Source: an uncultured Clostridia bacterium (GTDB lineage: Bacteria; Bacillota; Clostridia; Christensenellales; Borkfalkiaceae). Taken from it: 58,144 bases of DNA. The stretch spans positions 1-58,144 of the forward strand of contig CALVPX010000006.1 of the NCBI GenBank assembly GCA_944354265.1. Reading direction: 5' to 3'. Below are positions 41,136-49,269 of the stretch, piece after piece. The position numbers and the translations under genes are program-made. The notes beneath the pieces are model-generated. The model saw only the letters and a list, made by a program, of their open reading frames with translations, had not been told where the DNA came from and made no database searches. Positions within the stretch are counted from its first letter, which is position 1; each line of letters begins with the position of its first letter.

Positions 41136-42623
41136 TCATTCGCCATCGGCCGGCAGTTCCTCTGCCTTGGCGTCGTCGCGGATGAGCCCCGAAGCCGTCT
41201 TCCACCTGCCCGTAAGCAGGCGGGCCACAAAGAGAATGGAGCGACCGCACCAATCGGCGCACATGCCTATCCAATAGCCCATGGCGCCGAACTCAAGCTT
41301 GAAGCCGAAGGTGGACATAAGCCAGGGGCTGAGGAGGTCGCTCGTGAACAGGAAGCACAGACCGACGCGCAGGATTATCATGGAAGATATGGCAGACCAC
41401 ATTACATACTTTACGTCCGACGTGGCCTTTAAGATTGCGGGCGTAGTAAATGACAGGGGATATGTAACAAACTGGAATGACAGGCAGAAATACAGGCACC
41501 TCAAGGCTATGGGATAGGCCTCCTCCGGCTGTTGCCACAGATATATGAGCCACTGACTTGTGCCCATAATTACGGCGACGGTTATAGCATTGGCGATGAA
41601 GGAGATGATAAACATCTTCTTTATGTAATATTTTACACAGTCGATATCGCCCGTGCCCACAGCCTGGCCTATTACCGTCAGGCAGGACGTGCCTATGCCG
41701 CTGCCGACGACCGAAGCAATGTTGTTCAAGCTGTTTGCAATGGTGTTGGCGTTGCCCTGAACGTTTACTTCCTTTCCGAGTGTAGCATCGTAGACATAGT
41801 AGCAACCAGAATTGACAAAGGAAACCGTCATGAGCTTGCCGAGCTGGAAGAGGCAACTCTCCACACCGCTGGGAATGGCGAGGAAGAGTATCTTTTTTAC
41901 CATTGCGCCTTCGAAGCGGAACTTTGTAAACAGTTTTACCGTGAGCGTGTTTTTGTCGCTCATGAGCAGGGCGCGCATATACACGGCGGGTATTGCGCGG
42001 GCAATTAAGGTTGCAAGCGCCGCGCCGGCAACGCCCATATTGAAAACCCAGATAAAGAGGGCGTTGAGACCTATATTTATAACGCAGCTCGCGCCGGAGC
42101 TGACCATGGTGGACATGCTCTTGCGCTGTATGCGGAGGAGAGCCGCGCTGCCGTTGAAGATGCCTATTAAAGGGAATGACGCGGCGGTTATGTAGAAGTA
42201 TGTGCGCTGCATGGCCATTACGTCGTCGCTGACGTCGCCGTAGAAGAGGCGCAGCAGATATGGATTGAGGGCAAGGCAGAGGCCGCCTATTATGCAGGAG
42301 AATATGAGCACGAGCACGAGCATGTGCTTTGCGCTCTTTTGGGCGCTCTCTATATCCTTGGCGCCGAGGTACTGCGAAGTTATTATGGCGCCGCCCGTGG
42401 CAAACGCCGAAAAGAGCTGTATTACAAGGTTGTTTAATTGGTCAACGTTGCCAACGGCGAGGTTGGCATAGCCATATTCATCTATGCTGGAGACCATCAT
42501 AGAGTCGAACATGCCCAGCGACGTCGAAAAAATCTGCTCAATGACGATGGGCAGAATGAGCCACAACAGCTGTTTGCCCGTAAACAGCGAATATCTCTTT
42601 TTTGTCTTTTGCACTGTCTGCAA
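41136..42623 (-). CDS. MATE-family efflux transporter
   Basis: A 495-residue, 12-helix antiporter of the MATE (NorM/DinF) superfamily, exporting drugs or metabolites against Na+ or H+. Family features include PIVIEQIFSTSLGMFDSMMV in helix 1 and repeated FNGSAALLR/SGASCVINIGLNALFI blocks. The likely start is TTG at 42623, since GGGAGG lies 6 nt upstream and the nearby ATG is in another frame. It is divergent from the AraC gene, which may control it. Confidence 0.9.
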   Translation of the reverse strand: MQTVQKTKKRYSLFTGKQLLWLILPIVIEQIFSTSLGMFDSMMVSSIDEYGYANLAVGNVDQLNNLVIQLFSAFATGGAIITSQYLGAKDIESAQKSAKHMLVLVLIFSCIIGGLCLALNPYLLRLFYGDVSDDVMAMQRTYFYITAASFPLIGIFNGSAALLRIQRKSMSTMVSSGASCVINIGLNALFIWVFNMGVAGAALATLIARAIPAVYMRALLMSDKNTLTVKLFTKFRFEGAMVKKILFLAIPSGVESCLFQLGKLMTVSFVNSGCYYVYDATLGKEVNVQGNANTIANSLNNIASVVGSGIGTSCLTVIGQAVGTGDIDCVKYYIKKMFIISFIANAITVAVIMGTSQWLIYLWQQPEEAYPIALRCLYFCLSFQFVTYPLSFTTPAILKATSDVKYVMWSAISSMIILRVGLCFLFTSDLLSPWLMSTFGFKLEFGAMGYWIGMCADWCGRSILFVARLLTGRWKTASGLIRDDAKAEELPADGE

Positions 42624-42696
42624 ATCATACCTCCCGCAGGCCGCACGGCGATGGTGCGCGACCTTTATTTATGCGAATATTTTACAACAGTTTTTC

Positions 42697-42725
42697 TTGA
42701 TTTTCTACTGTTTATATACTATAAT
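42697..42725 (+). promoter_or_regulatory. Promoter of the AraC-type regulator gene
   Basis: TTGATT (42697-42702), 17-bp spacer, TATAAT (42720-42725), followed by a ~35-nt leader with GGAGAGG. Confidence 0.8.
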
Positions 42726-42766
42726 TATAAAAAAGTACTGATTTTTTAACACACGGAGAGGCAATT

Positions 42767-43606
42767 ATGGCAACGGCAAGGCAGCCGAGGATTTCAAATG
42801 AGCAGATAAACAAAATTTATGCGGGCAGCCGCCTGAATGAAGCGGGCTTTGTTATGCCCGCGCCCCACTGCCACCCCTACTTTGAACTGTTCTATGTGGA
42901 CAGCGGCGCGTGCAGTTTTTTTGTGGGCAACAACATGTACGACATGAGCGAGGGCGACTTTATGCTCATACCCCCCAACGTCTTTCATTACACGAGGTAC
43001 GAACGCTGCGCATGCCGGCGCAGCAACGTGTTTTTCCGCGCAGAGGACGTGGACGGCAACGTTGCGGCGGCACTGCCCGGCGAAGGAGAGTTTTTTGACA
43101 GGCAGCGCATATTTCAGGTGCCCGAAGCCTTCCGCGGACAGATAATCGCCCTGCTTTCGCGCATGCTCAAGGAGGACAGAATAGACGATATGCAGGCGGC
43201 AATAATGCTCAGGCTGCAGCTCAACGAGCTCTTTTTGCTGTGCAGCCGCGAGTGTAAATTTTTGGACGATTTGCCTGCGGATATACATACGACATACGGC
43301 CCTATAGTCAGGGCGGCGCAGTTCATGAGCGACAGATATATGGACGACATCTCCATGGCGGACATAGCCGCCGCGGCGGGGTACAGCCCCAATTACCTGA
43401 GCAAGAAGTTCAGGGAGGCGACGGGCACGGGCGTGCACGAATATCTTGTGTTCACCCGCCTGCAGCATGCCGCGCTTGAATTGCTGTCAACCGACCATAC
43501 TATTACCGAAATAGCGGCGAGGTGCGGCTTTTCGGACGGAAACTATTTTAAGGATGCATTCAAGAAAAAGTACGGCGTCACCCCGCGGGAATACCGGCGG
43601 AGTTGA
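42767..43606 (+). CDS. AraC-family transcriptional regulator
   Basis: A 279-residue regulator. The N-terminal cupin sensor (about 25-110; HCHPYFELFYVDSG, EGDFMLIPPNVFHY) is typical of sugar-responsive members. The C-terminal double helix-turn-helix (about 182-279) includes DDISMADIAAAAGYSPNYLS and ITEIAARCGFSDGNYFKDAF with the final KKYGVTPREYRR. The nearest candidate target is the divergent MATE gene. It is also the only sugar-type regulator seen in the window, so a role in the uronate genes is possible. Confidence 0.93.
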   Translation: MATARQPRISNEQINKIYAGSRLNEAGFVMPAPHCHPYFELFYVDSGACSFFVGNNMYDMSEGDFMLIPPNVFHYTRYERCACRRSNVFFRAEDVDGNVAAALPGEGEFFDRQRIFQVPEAFRGQIIALLSRMLKEDRIDDMQAAIMLRLQLNELFLLCSRECKFLDDLPADIHTTYGPIVRAAQFMSDRYMDDISMADIAAAAGYSPNYLSKKFREATGTGVHEYLVFTRLQHAALELLSTDHTITEIAARCGFSDGNYFKDAFKKKYGVTPREYRRS

Positions 43607-43633
43607 ATAAAGGGACAATATTTCAAATACATA

Positions 43634-43662
43634 TTGACTTGGGGGCATTTTGAATATAAAAT
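43634..43662 (+). promoter_or_regulatory. Promoter giving a leaderless start for the YitT-family gene
   Basis: TTGACT (43634-43639), 17-bp spacer, TAAAAT (43657-43662). Transcription should begin near 43669, three bases before the ATG at 43672. No ribosome binding site is present. Confidence 0.75.
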
Positions 43663-43671
43663 AGTAATGCA

Positions 43672-44598
43672 ATGGACATCGAACGAAAAACAATTGTAAA
43701 GGAATATGTAAAAAAATACCTGCTGATAACGCTTGGCTGCGTGCTCTACCCCATAGGCGTGGTAATGTTTTTACAGGCGGGCGGGCTCGCCGGCGGCGGC
43801 GCCACGGGCATTGCGCTGATAATCAATCAGGTGACGGGCGTGAGCACGGGTCTGATTGCCTTCATCATAAACGTCCCCCTGCTGCTGTGGGGAGGGAAGG
43901 TATTCGGCAGGGAATTTTTCATATCCACGCTGTATGTAATAGGCCTCTCCTCCCTCTTGATGTGGCTGACCGAATACGTCTTCTTCACATGGCTGCCCTC
44001 GGCATACGGGCTAAGCCTTTTGCCCTTCACTAACGACAGGCTGATAAACTCCGTGACGGGCGGGGCGATATTCGGCTTCGGCATGGGGCTTATCTTCAGG
44101 TGCGGTTCGTCCTCGGGTGGCACGGACATACCCGTCAAGGTGCTCAAAAAGAAGTTTCGCCACATAAGCACGGGCTTTATAACCATGACGTCGGACATAA
44201 TTATTGTGGCGTGCTCGGTTTTTGCCTACAAGGAGGACACGCTTGAGGTGCTGTTCTTCACCGTGCTTTCGGTGGTGGTGTTCACCCTCGTGTTCGATTG
44301 GGTGCTGTACGGCGGAAATTCTGCCAAAATGGTGTTCATAATCTCCGAAGAGGAGCCTGCGCGCAGGATATGTGCGAGGGTTTTGAAGGAGCTGGACGCA
44401 GGCGCCACCTTTATCGACGCCGAGGGAGCATACACGGGCAAGCTCAAAAAGGTGCTGCTGTGCGTGGTAAAGCCCATAGTATACCCCAACCTGCGCGACA
44501 TCGTGCGCGAGGAGGACAAAAAGGCGTTTATGATAGTTTCCTCCGCAAAGGAGATCTACGGCGAGGGGTATCTTCCGCAGGATAAGGAGGAGATATGA
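43672..44598 (+). CDS. YitT-family membrane protein
   Basis: A 308-residue protein with about six membrane segments in the first 210 residues (GGATGIALIINQVTG, GGAIFGFGMGLIFRCGSSSG and the conserved SGGTD block) and a soluble C-terminal DUF2179 domain of about 90 residues (MVFIISEEEPARRI, GAYTGKLKKVLLCVV). Length is normal. Family members are widespread in Firmicutes and their transport role is not settled. The consensus promoter sits so close to the ATG that the mRNA would lack a leader. Confidence 0.92.
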   Translation: MDIERKTIVKEYVKKYLLITLGCVLYPIGVVMFLQAGGLAGGGATGIALIINQVTGVSTGLIAFIINVPLLLWGGKVFGREFFISTLYVIGLSSLLMWLTEYVFFTWLPSAYGLSLLPFTNDRLINSVTGGAIFGFGMGLIFRCGSSSGGTDIPVKVLKKKFRHISTGFITMTSDIIIVACSVFAYKEDTLEVLFFTVLSVVVFTLVFDWVLYGGNSAKMVFIISEEEPARRICARVLKELDAGATFIDAEGAYTGKLKKVLLCVVKPIVYPNLRDIVREEDKKAFMIVSSAKEIYGEGYLPQDKEEI

Positions 44599-44668
44599 AG
44601 CCTAAGGAGAGGCTTACTACTCCAATCAGGTAAGAATAGCAAACTCGGACAGAGAGCGAAGAGGCGGC

Positions 44669-44702
44669 AGGTGCGCAAAGTTTGCGCGCCCGCCGCCTTA
44701 AG
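44669..44702. terminator. GC-rich hairpin after the YitT-family gene
   Basis: AGGCGGC-GG-GCGCAAA pairs with TTTGCGC-CC-GCCGCCT (two internal mismatches). It closely resembles the hairpin at 47202-47243. No T-tract follows on the plus strand, so termination is uncertain. Confidence 0.5.
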
Positions 44703-44781
44703 TCGATTATAGTCAAAAAAAGTAGACAACACAAGGTTGCCTACCGCCATTTATGTTGTTGAAATATGTCATGCAGCTATA

Positions 44782-45138
44782 TCATACGTAATAATGTGTT
44801 GGCTTGAAGAGAAGAACCCAAAAATCAATGAAACAGCCTATACCGCAAAGTCCCAAAGTCAGGAGATAAAGCACTCCCATACCAATTTTACCCTCGTAAA
44901 ACTTGTGAGCACCCAGACAACCCAAAAAGAACAAGAGTAGTAGTGCCACCCACTTGTTTTTGGGTTCGCCGGTACTTTTATCTCCTACATTGTTGTTAAC
45001 ATTTTGATTTTCAACATTAACAATAATAGGAGACCCCTGAGCCTGAGCAGGTTCACTCTCAATCATCTTGCCACAACTGGGACATGCTTTTGCGCCCAAG
45101 GGCAATTCCTTGCCGCACTCTTTACAATATTTTGCCAT
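44782..45138 (-). CDS. Zinc-ribbon TM2-domain membrane protein
   Basis: A 118-residue protein. An N-terminal zinc ribbon (CKECGKELPLGAKACPSCGK, cysteines at 5, 8, 20, 23) is followed by a polar Asn/Val linker and a C-terminal TM2 domain: two helices around GCLGAHKFYEGKIGMGVLY. TM2 proteins are small membrane proteins of unsettled function. GGAGGTAACAA precedes the ATG. It is last of three same-strand genes in an AT-rich island, about 90 nt after the second. Confidence 0.88.
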   Translation of the reverse strand: MAKYCKECGKELPLGAKACPSCGKMIESEPAQAQGSPIIVNVENQNVNNNVGDKSTGEPKNKWVALLLLFFLGCLGAHKFYEGKIGMGVLYLLTLGLCGIGCFIDFWVLLFKPTHYYV

Positions 45139-45231
45139 TTGTTACCTCCAAAAATTTTTTATGCCTGTAAAGCATAGTCGCGGCAGATCTGCCTGACTTT
45201 GCCTCACCATTGCTTGCATTTTTGCGCCGAA

Positions 45232-45939
45232 TTATTCCCAAAGATGAAACGTATCTGCCACCTGGTTGCGGAATTTGATAAAATATATGAACATAAGATT
45301 GAGGAGCGACAGCAAATTTACTCCAAATGCCACAGCCACCAAAATCATTTGTATGTGACCGCCCGCAGTAACCCCAAAAACCATAAGCAACAACTGAATA
45401 ATGCTCTGAACAAACAATAATGCTATGGAAAAAAGCACGCTGCGTATCTTGATGTCGGGATGGATAAGTAACAGCAGCATGACCGTGCAACACACAATGA
45501 GGCTTACGGGAATAAAGTAATCAAAAGCCCAATCCATAGTATTCAGATGCAAAACGCGATACACTAAGTTGAACACGCCCACCACAAAGTTAAATATAAG
45601 TATAGTGTTGCGAAAGCGCGTAAAAAAACGCCTGACGCTGCCCGAGGCACAGGCAAATACAAAGAAGTATGCTAAAAATAAACCGCATACGGGATAGTGA
45701 CACCAGCCTACGCCCCCAAGTATGACATTGATAAGCACAAGAACAACGGCAATGTTACACACAAATATAAATGCCAATTCCCACGCGCCAATCTTTACAT
45801 TGCCGAGCCTCAGCACTTTATGAATAGAACGAGATTCTTCCTCCTCGGAGACGAGATTGACGTTAGTCCCGCACTTTGGGCAGACGCTGTAAAGTCCGCC
45901 AACGGGCAAGCCGCATTTGGGACACTTTTTAATTGACAT
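45232..45939 (-). CDS. Zinc-ribbon multi-pass membrane protein
   Basis: A 235-residue protein with an N-terminal zinc ribbon (CPKCGLPVGGLYSVCPKCG, cysteines at 5, 8, 19, 22) and about six hydrophobic segments from residue ~52 to the end. I do not recognise the membrane part. AAGGAGG precedes the ATG. The start overlaps the end of the patatin-like gene by 11 nt, so the two are translationally coupled and may work together at the membrane. Confidence 0.75.
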   Translation of the reverse strand: MSIKKCPKCGLPVGGLYSVCPKCGTNVNLVSEEEESRSIHKVLRLGNVKIGAWELAFIFVCNIAVVLVLINVILGGVGWCHYPVCGLFLAYFFVFACASGSVRRFFTRFRNTILIFNFVVGVFNLVYRVLHLNTMDWAFDYFIPVSLIVCCTVMLLLLIHPDIKIRSVLFSIALLFVQSIIQLLLMVFGVTAGGHIQMILVAVAFGVNLLSLLNLMFIYFIKFRNQVADTFHLWE

Positions 45940-46873
45940 ATCTTTGAACCTCCTTGTTAAGGCGAAGTCTTGTCACTCCGCCGTGAACGGACAGATCACG
46001 CATTTTTATCTTAAATTGAGATACGTAAGGGTAGAAAATTTCATTCAATCTCTGTACCCAAGTTTCAAAGGTGGCGCCATCCAATCTTCTGTCTGTCTCT
46101 GATTCCCGCTGGCGCTGCGCCGCCGCGCATACCTCTTCAATAGAAGCCTTGCAGCCGCCAAAGAGATTATTTATCAGCTCTCCGCCGTATTCATAGCCGT
46201 GTTTTAGACGTGCCTGAAGCGTATCTGAGTGAAAGTCAAATGAATGCTTTCTAAACTTGTCGGCGATAGATATATCAAAATCAAATACGGGAATACCTGA
46301 GAGCAGATACTTACGCCTCGGCCTGTAGCCTGACTCAAAGTGGAGTATCAAAATAAGATCCGGCCGCTCGAACTCAATGAGGGGAAAAACCGGAATATTG
46401 TCCATTGCACCGCCGTCAAAAGTTATTTGTCCTCTGAAAAAGTGGATACCCCCGGATATAAACGGATAAGATGTTGCACCTAAAATAAATTTGCTCCACG
46501 TTTTTATGTACTCCCCATAGAGCTTGCAATACTCCATACGAATGAACGGCAACACATAACATATCGGCGCATATACAGGGATGCGGAGCATATCGTCAGT
46601 TCGGATAAACTCGGCCATAAGTTCCTTTAAATAGTGCTTAAACCATACCTCATATGTAAGATCGGCGAAGGAATCAAAATGAATTTGCTGCCATATATCA
46701 TAGAGCTTTTGCACCTTGCCCGCCGACAGCGCGTAGCCGCTAAACAAACCTATAGAGGCACAGGATATGCTGCCAATAGAGCTAACTATCCCGCTATCGA
46801 CCACTGCGCGTAAAAAACCTGCCTGGTACGCGCCCTTTGCTACCCCGCCGGAGAGCACCAATCCTATCTTCAT
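45929..46873 (-). CDS. Patatin-like phospholipase
   Basis: A 314-residue patatin-fold lipid acyl hydrolase. The oxyanion-hole loop LSGGVAKGAYQAG is at 7-19; the nucleophile is Ser40 in SCASIG, so the first glycine of GxSxG is a cysteine here; the catalytic aspartate is Asp153 in DGG. Both dyad residues are therefore present. The start is the ATG at 46873; a TTG five codons upstream is possible. It is transcribed from a perfect consensus promoter overlapped by two operators, divergent from a small XRE repressor. Patatin lipases occur as membrane-attacking effectors in some anti-phage systems, but no nucleotide cyclase is seen here. Confidence 0.87.
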   Translation of the reverse strand: MKIGLVLSGGVAKGAYQAGFLRAVVDSGIVSSIGSISCASIGLFSGYALSAGKVQKLYDIWQQIHFDSFADLTYEVWFKHYLKELMAEFIRTDDMLRIPVYAPICYVLPFIRMEYCKLYGEYIKTWSKFILGATSYPFISGGIHFFRGQITFDGGAMDNIPVFPLIEFERPDLILILHFESGYRPRRKYLLSGIPVFDFDISIADKFRKHSFDFHSDTLQARLKHGYEYGGELINNLFGGCKASIEEVCAAAQRQRESETDRRLDGATFETWVQRLNEIFYPYVSQFKIKMRDLSVHGGVTRLRLNKEVQRYVN

Positions 46874-46891
46874 TCTACGTAACCCCAATAT

Positions 46892-46941
46892 AAGAAGTTT
46901 TCTTCTTAGATGATTATATCAGAAGTTTTCTTCTTTGTCAA
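46892..46941 (-). promoter_or_regulatory. Consensus promoter with two operator palindromes
   Basis: On the minus strand TTGACA (46936-46941), 17-bp spacer, TATAAT (46913-46918): a perfect consensus. One palindrome (AGAAG-TTTT-CTTCTT, 46921-46935) fills the spacer; a second (AAGAAG-TTTT-CTTCTT, 46892-46907) covers the transcription start. The arrangement predicts tight repression, most simply by the divergent XRE protein. Confidence 0.85.
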
Positions 46942-46995
46942 GGTTTTTATATATTTTTTCGCTAAAATACAACTTAAAAAAGGGGATGCTTTATA

Positions 46996-47190
46996 ATGAG
47001 AGTAGGAGAAATAATCAAGGAATTGCGTACAGAGCGCAATATATCGCAGGCTTTTTTGGCGCAGCAAATCGGTGTAAGCCAAAAGGCTGTTGACTACTGG
47101 GAGAGGGGTATAAATGAACCCAAAGCAAGTTACATTGTTAAGCTCGCAGACTATTTTGACGTGTCTGCCGATTACCTGTTGGGCAGATAG
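46996..47190 (+). CDS. Small XRE-family (Cro/CI-type) regulator
   Basis: A 64-residue protein consisting of little more than one helix-turn-helix: NISQAFLAQQIGVSQKAVDYWERG at about 16-39, ending DYLLGR. AAGGGGA precedes the ATG. It lies divergent from the patatin-like gene, whose promoter carries two matching palindromes, and is followed by a strong hairpin. Likely a repressor of both itself and the patatin operon (inference). Confidence 0.9.
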   Translation: MRVGEIIKELRTERNISQAFLAQQIGVSQKAVDYWERGINEPKASYIVKLADYFDVSADYLLGR

Positions 47191-47201
47191 ATAAAAGCAT
47201 A

Positions 47202-47243
47202 ATAGGCGGCGGGCGCGCAAAAATTTGCGCGCCCGCCGCCTAT
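47202..47243 (+). terminator. Terminator/hairpin after the small XRE gene
   Basis: Perfect 20-bp arms (47202-47221 and 47224-47243) just after the stop codon, followed by an A/T-rich stretch but no clear T-tract. Confidence 0.7.
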
Positions 47244-47395
47244 AAAATAATTTGCTTAAATGGAGTTTTTTTCCATTAATATAATAGATATAGTCAACTT
47301 AAGGAAACAACTTATTGAGGTGAGTATCTTGCGCGGCTTTGCCACATAAACCTACCATAATGCGCGACGGAAGGATTCACTTGCCCCCCTCCCTT

Positions 47396-47511
47396 GTCAT
47401 TTCGACCAAGCCCGCCTTTAGCGGGCGCGTGGAGAAATCTGCGTGAATGTAATTAGGACTCCGTTTGGGAGATTTCTCGACTACAGGCTACGCCCTACGC
47501 TCGAAATGACA
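47396..47511. repeat. A repeat
   Basis: GTCATTTCGACCAAG...GGAGAAATCTGCGTGAATG...CCGTTTGGGAGATTTCTCG...CTCGAAATGAC. Together with the two flanking hairpins it accounts for the gene-free stretch 47191-47586; an unassigned A/T-rich part lies near 47250-47390. Confidence 0.8.
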
Positions 47512-47546
47512 CCTACCCAACATAAGCAATGTGCAATTCATTTTTT

Positions 47547-47584
47547 AAAGCGCGGGCGCGGCCGAATGGCCGCGCCCGTGCTTT
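47547..47584 (-). terminator. Terminator of the iron-dependent alcohol dehydrogenase gene
   Basis: GCGCGGGCGCGGCC (47550-47563) pairs with GGCCGCGCCCGTGC (47568-47581) with one G-T pair. On the minus strand it is followed by TTTAAAAAA, just past the stop at 47587. Confidence 0.8.
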
Positions 47585-47586
47585 TA

Positions 47587-48771
47587 TTACTTTGCGTTGC
47601 GGAGTATGCGCTCGATGTCGTCGGCGTACAGAATTTTGGCGCTGCCCTTTTTGCCGTTGCCCGTGGCGGCGCAGCGTTCGGCCATAAGTTTATACTGCTC
47701 CGCGGTGGGATTTACGCCCAATTCGGTCAGCGTTGTGGGCATGCCTATCTCCTTTAAAAAGGCGTTGAAGGCATCTATGCCCTCGCGGGCGATTTCCTGA
47801 CGGGTGCCGCAGGGGCGCACGCCCATGACCTGCACGGCAAATTTATAGAAGCGCGCAAGACAATCCTTGTAGACATAATATGCCCACGCCGTCCATACCG
47901 CGGCTAGGCCTGCGCCGTGGGCAACGTCGTACAGGCCGCCAAGTTCGTGTTCGATGCCGTGCACCGCCCAATCGCCGCCGTTGTTTCCGCAGCCCGTGAG
48001 GCCGTTGTGCGAAAGCGAGCTAGCCCACATGACCTCGGCGCGGGCGTCATAGTCGTGCGGTTTATTCTTGAGCACTCTCGCGTTGGCAATGACGGTGCGC
48101 ATGAGCCCCTCGGCGAGGGCGTCGGTCAGCTCCATGTTGCCGCCTGAGGTGAAGTAGCGCTCCATGGTGTGCATGAGGATATCCGTACAGCCGCAGGCCG
48201 TCTGATAGTCGGGCAGGGTGAAGGTGAGCTCGGGATTCATGACGGCGAAGCGCGGGCGGGCATAGTTGCTGTTGCAGCTGCGCTTTAAGTCGCCCCCCTC
48301 TGCCTCCTTGGTAATTACGGAGGAATTGCTCATCTCGCTGCCGGCGGCGGCAATGGTGAGCACCACGCCGACGGGCATGCAGGCCGTAGGTCTGCGCGTG
48401 CCCTCGTAAAAGTCCCACACGTCGCCGTCGTCTTTGAGGCCGTAACCTATGGCCTTGGCGGAGTCGATGACCGACCCGCCGCCGACGGCTAAAATGAAGT
48501 CCACCCCCTCTGCCCTGCACAGCTCAATGCCGCGGTAGACGAGGGATAGTCTAGGGTTTGGCTGAACGCCGCCAAGTTCCACCCAACTGCAGCCCGCCTC
48601 GAGCATGGCCGAGCGGACGACGGCTAAAAGGCCGCTCCTTTCGGCGCTGCCGCCGCCGTAGTGCAGTAAAACCTTTTTGCAGCCCTGCTCTGAAAGGAGC
48701 ATGGCTAGCTTGCTTTCGCTGCCCTTGCCGAACTCCACCTTTGTGGGAGCATAGTATTCAAAATCGTACAT
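47587..48771 (-). CDS. Iron-containing alcohol dehydrogenase (butanol dehydrogenase-like)
   Basis: A 394-residue group III alcohol dehydrogenase, close to clostridial NADPH-dependent BdhA/YqhD proteins, reducing aldehydes to alcohols. The cofactor loop GGGSVIDSAKAIGYG is near 95, and metal-ligand histidines fall in the GIEHELGGLYDVAHGAGLA block near 270 with the downstream His. Length is normal. It stands between two AT-rich XRE islands with its own terminator. It could serve fermentation end-product formation. Confidence 0.93.
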   Translation of the reverse strand: MYDFEYYAPTKVEFGKGSESKLAMLLSEQGCKKVLLHYGGGSAERSGLLAVVRSAMLEAGCSWVELGGVQPNPRLSLVYRGIELCRAEGVDFILAVGGGSVIDSAKAIGYGLKDDGDVWDFYEGTRRPTACMPVGVVLTIAAAGSEMSNSSVITKEAEGGDLKRSCNSNYARPRFAVMNPELTFTLPDYQTACGCTDILMHTMERYFTSGGNMELTDALAEGLMRTVIANARVLKNKPHDYDARAEVMWASSLSHNGLTGCGNNGGDWAVHGIEHELGGLYDVAHGAGLAAVWTAWAYYVYKDCLARFYKFAVQVMGVRPCGTRQEIAREGIDAFNAFLKEIGMPTTLTELGVNPTAEQYKLMAERCAATGNGKKGSAKILYADDIERILRNAK

Positions 48772-48867
48772 CTTATTTTTCCCCCGAAAAATTTATTGAT
48801 TTTATTATACAATAACTCCCCGCAATAATCAACAGAAAAAATAAAACCTCCGAAACTTACGGAGGTT

Positions 48868-49119
48868 TTAATCGGTTTGCTCATCTTCAAAACTGTACTC
48901 ATTGAGCTCGTCAAAATCAAGAAATTCGGCAAGCGTCATATTAAAGGCGTTGGCAATTTTATGAAGGGCGATAATGCCGGGATTTTTAGTAACTCCGCGC
49001 ATTATATTGTCGAGCGTAGACTGCCTGACGCCGCTGATGCCGGCAAGTTTATTGATCGAATAGCCCTTTTTATTGCATAGCTGTTTTATTCGGTTTACTA
49101 TTATTTCAGAATATTGCAT
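48868..49119 (-). CDS. XRE-family regulator, divergent to the SLOG gene
   Basis: An 83-residue regulator with helix-turn-helix GYSINKLAGISGVRQSTLDN at about 19-38 and an acidic tail. AT-rich codon use differs from the surrounding GC-rich genes. The intergenic region towards the SLOG-family gene contains three copies of the same palindrome (49135, 49172, 49241), the expected autoregulated arrangement. The ATG at 49119 fits the XRE family length. Confidence 0.9.
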   Translation of the reverse strand: MQYSEIIVNRIKQLCNKKGYSINKLAGISGVRQSTLDNIMRGVTKNPGIIALHKIANAFNMTLAEFLDFDELNEYSFEDEQTD

Positions 49120-49134
49120 GGCACCGTCTGATTA

Positions 49135-49258
49135 TTACCCAAATTCGGTTAATATAATAACAGACTATCAAAACGGTTTTACCCATATTCGGGTAAAACC
49201 GTTGACTTTATATGCCGTGTAGAATAAAATAATTCTAAAATTACCCGTTTTCGGGTAA
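49135..49258. promoter_or_regulatory. Three operators TTACCC-N6-GGGTAA between the XRE and SLOG genes
   Basis: Sites: 49135-49152 (TTACCC-AAATTC-GGTTAA, one mismatch), the centre of 49172-49203 (TTACCC-ATATTC-GGGTAA with arms extended to 13 bp), and 49241-49258 (TTACCC-GTTTTC-GGGTAA). The consensus TTACCCnnnTTCGGGTAA is slightly asymmetric in its centre. The middle site overlaps the -35 box and the last lies between the promoter and the start codon, so binding should block SLOG expression. Confidence 0.88.
49202..49230 (+). promoter_or_regulatory. Promoter of the SLOG-family gene
   Basis: TTGACT (49202-49207), 17-bp spacer, TAAAAT (49225-49230), bracketed by operators. Confidence 0.8.
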
Positions 49259-49269
49259 AAGGAGATATT

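Noticed and set aside
44782-46873. Patatin operon as a complete CBASS system
   Set aside because: No CD-NTase or other nucleotide cyclase gene lies nearby; only the patatin-type effector resembles such systems.
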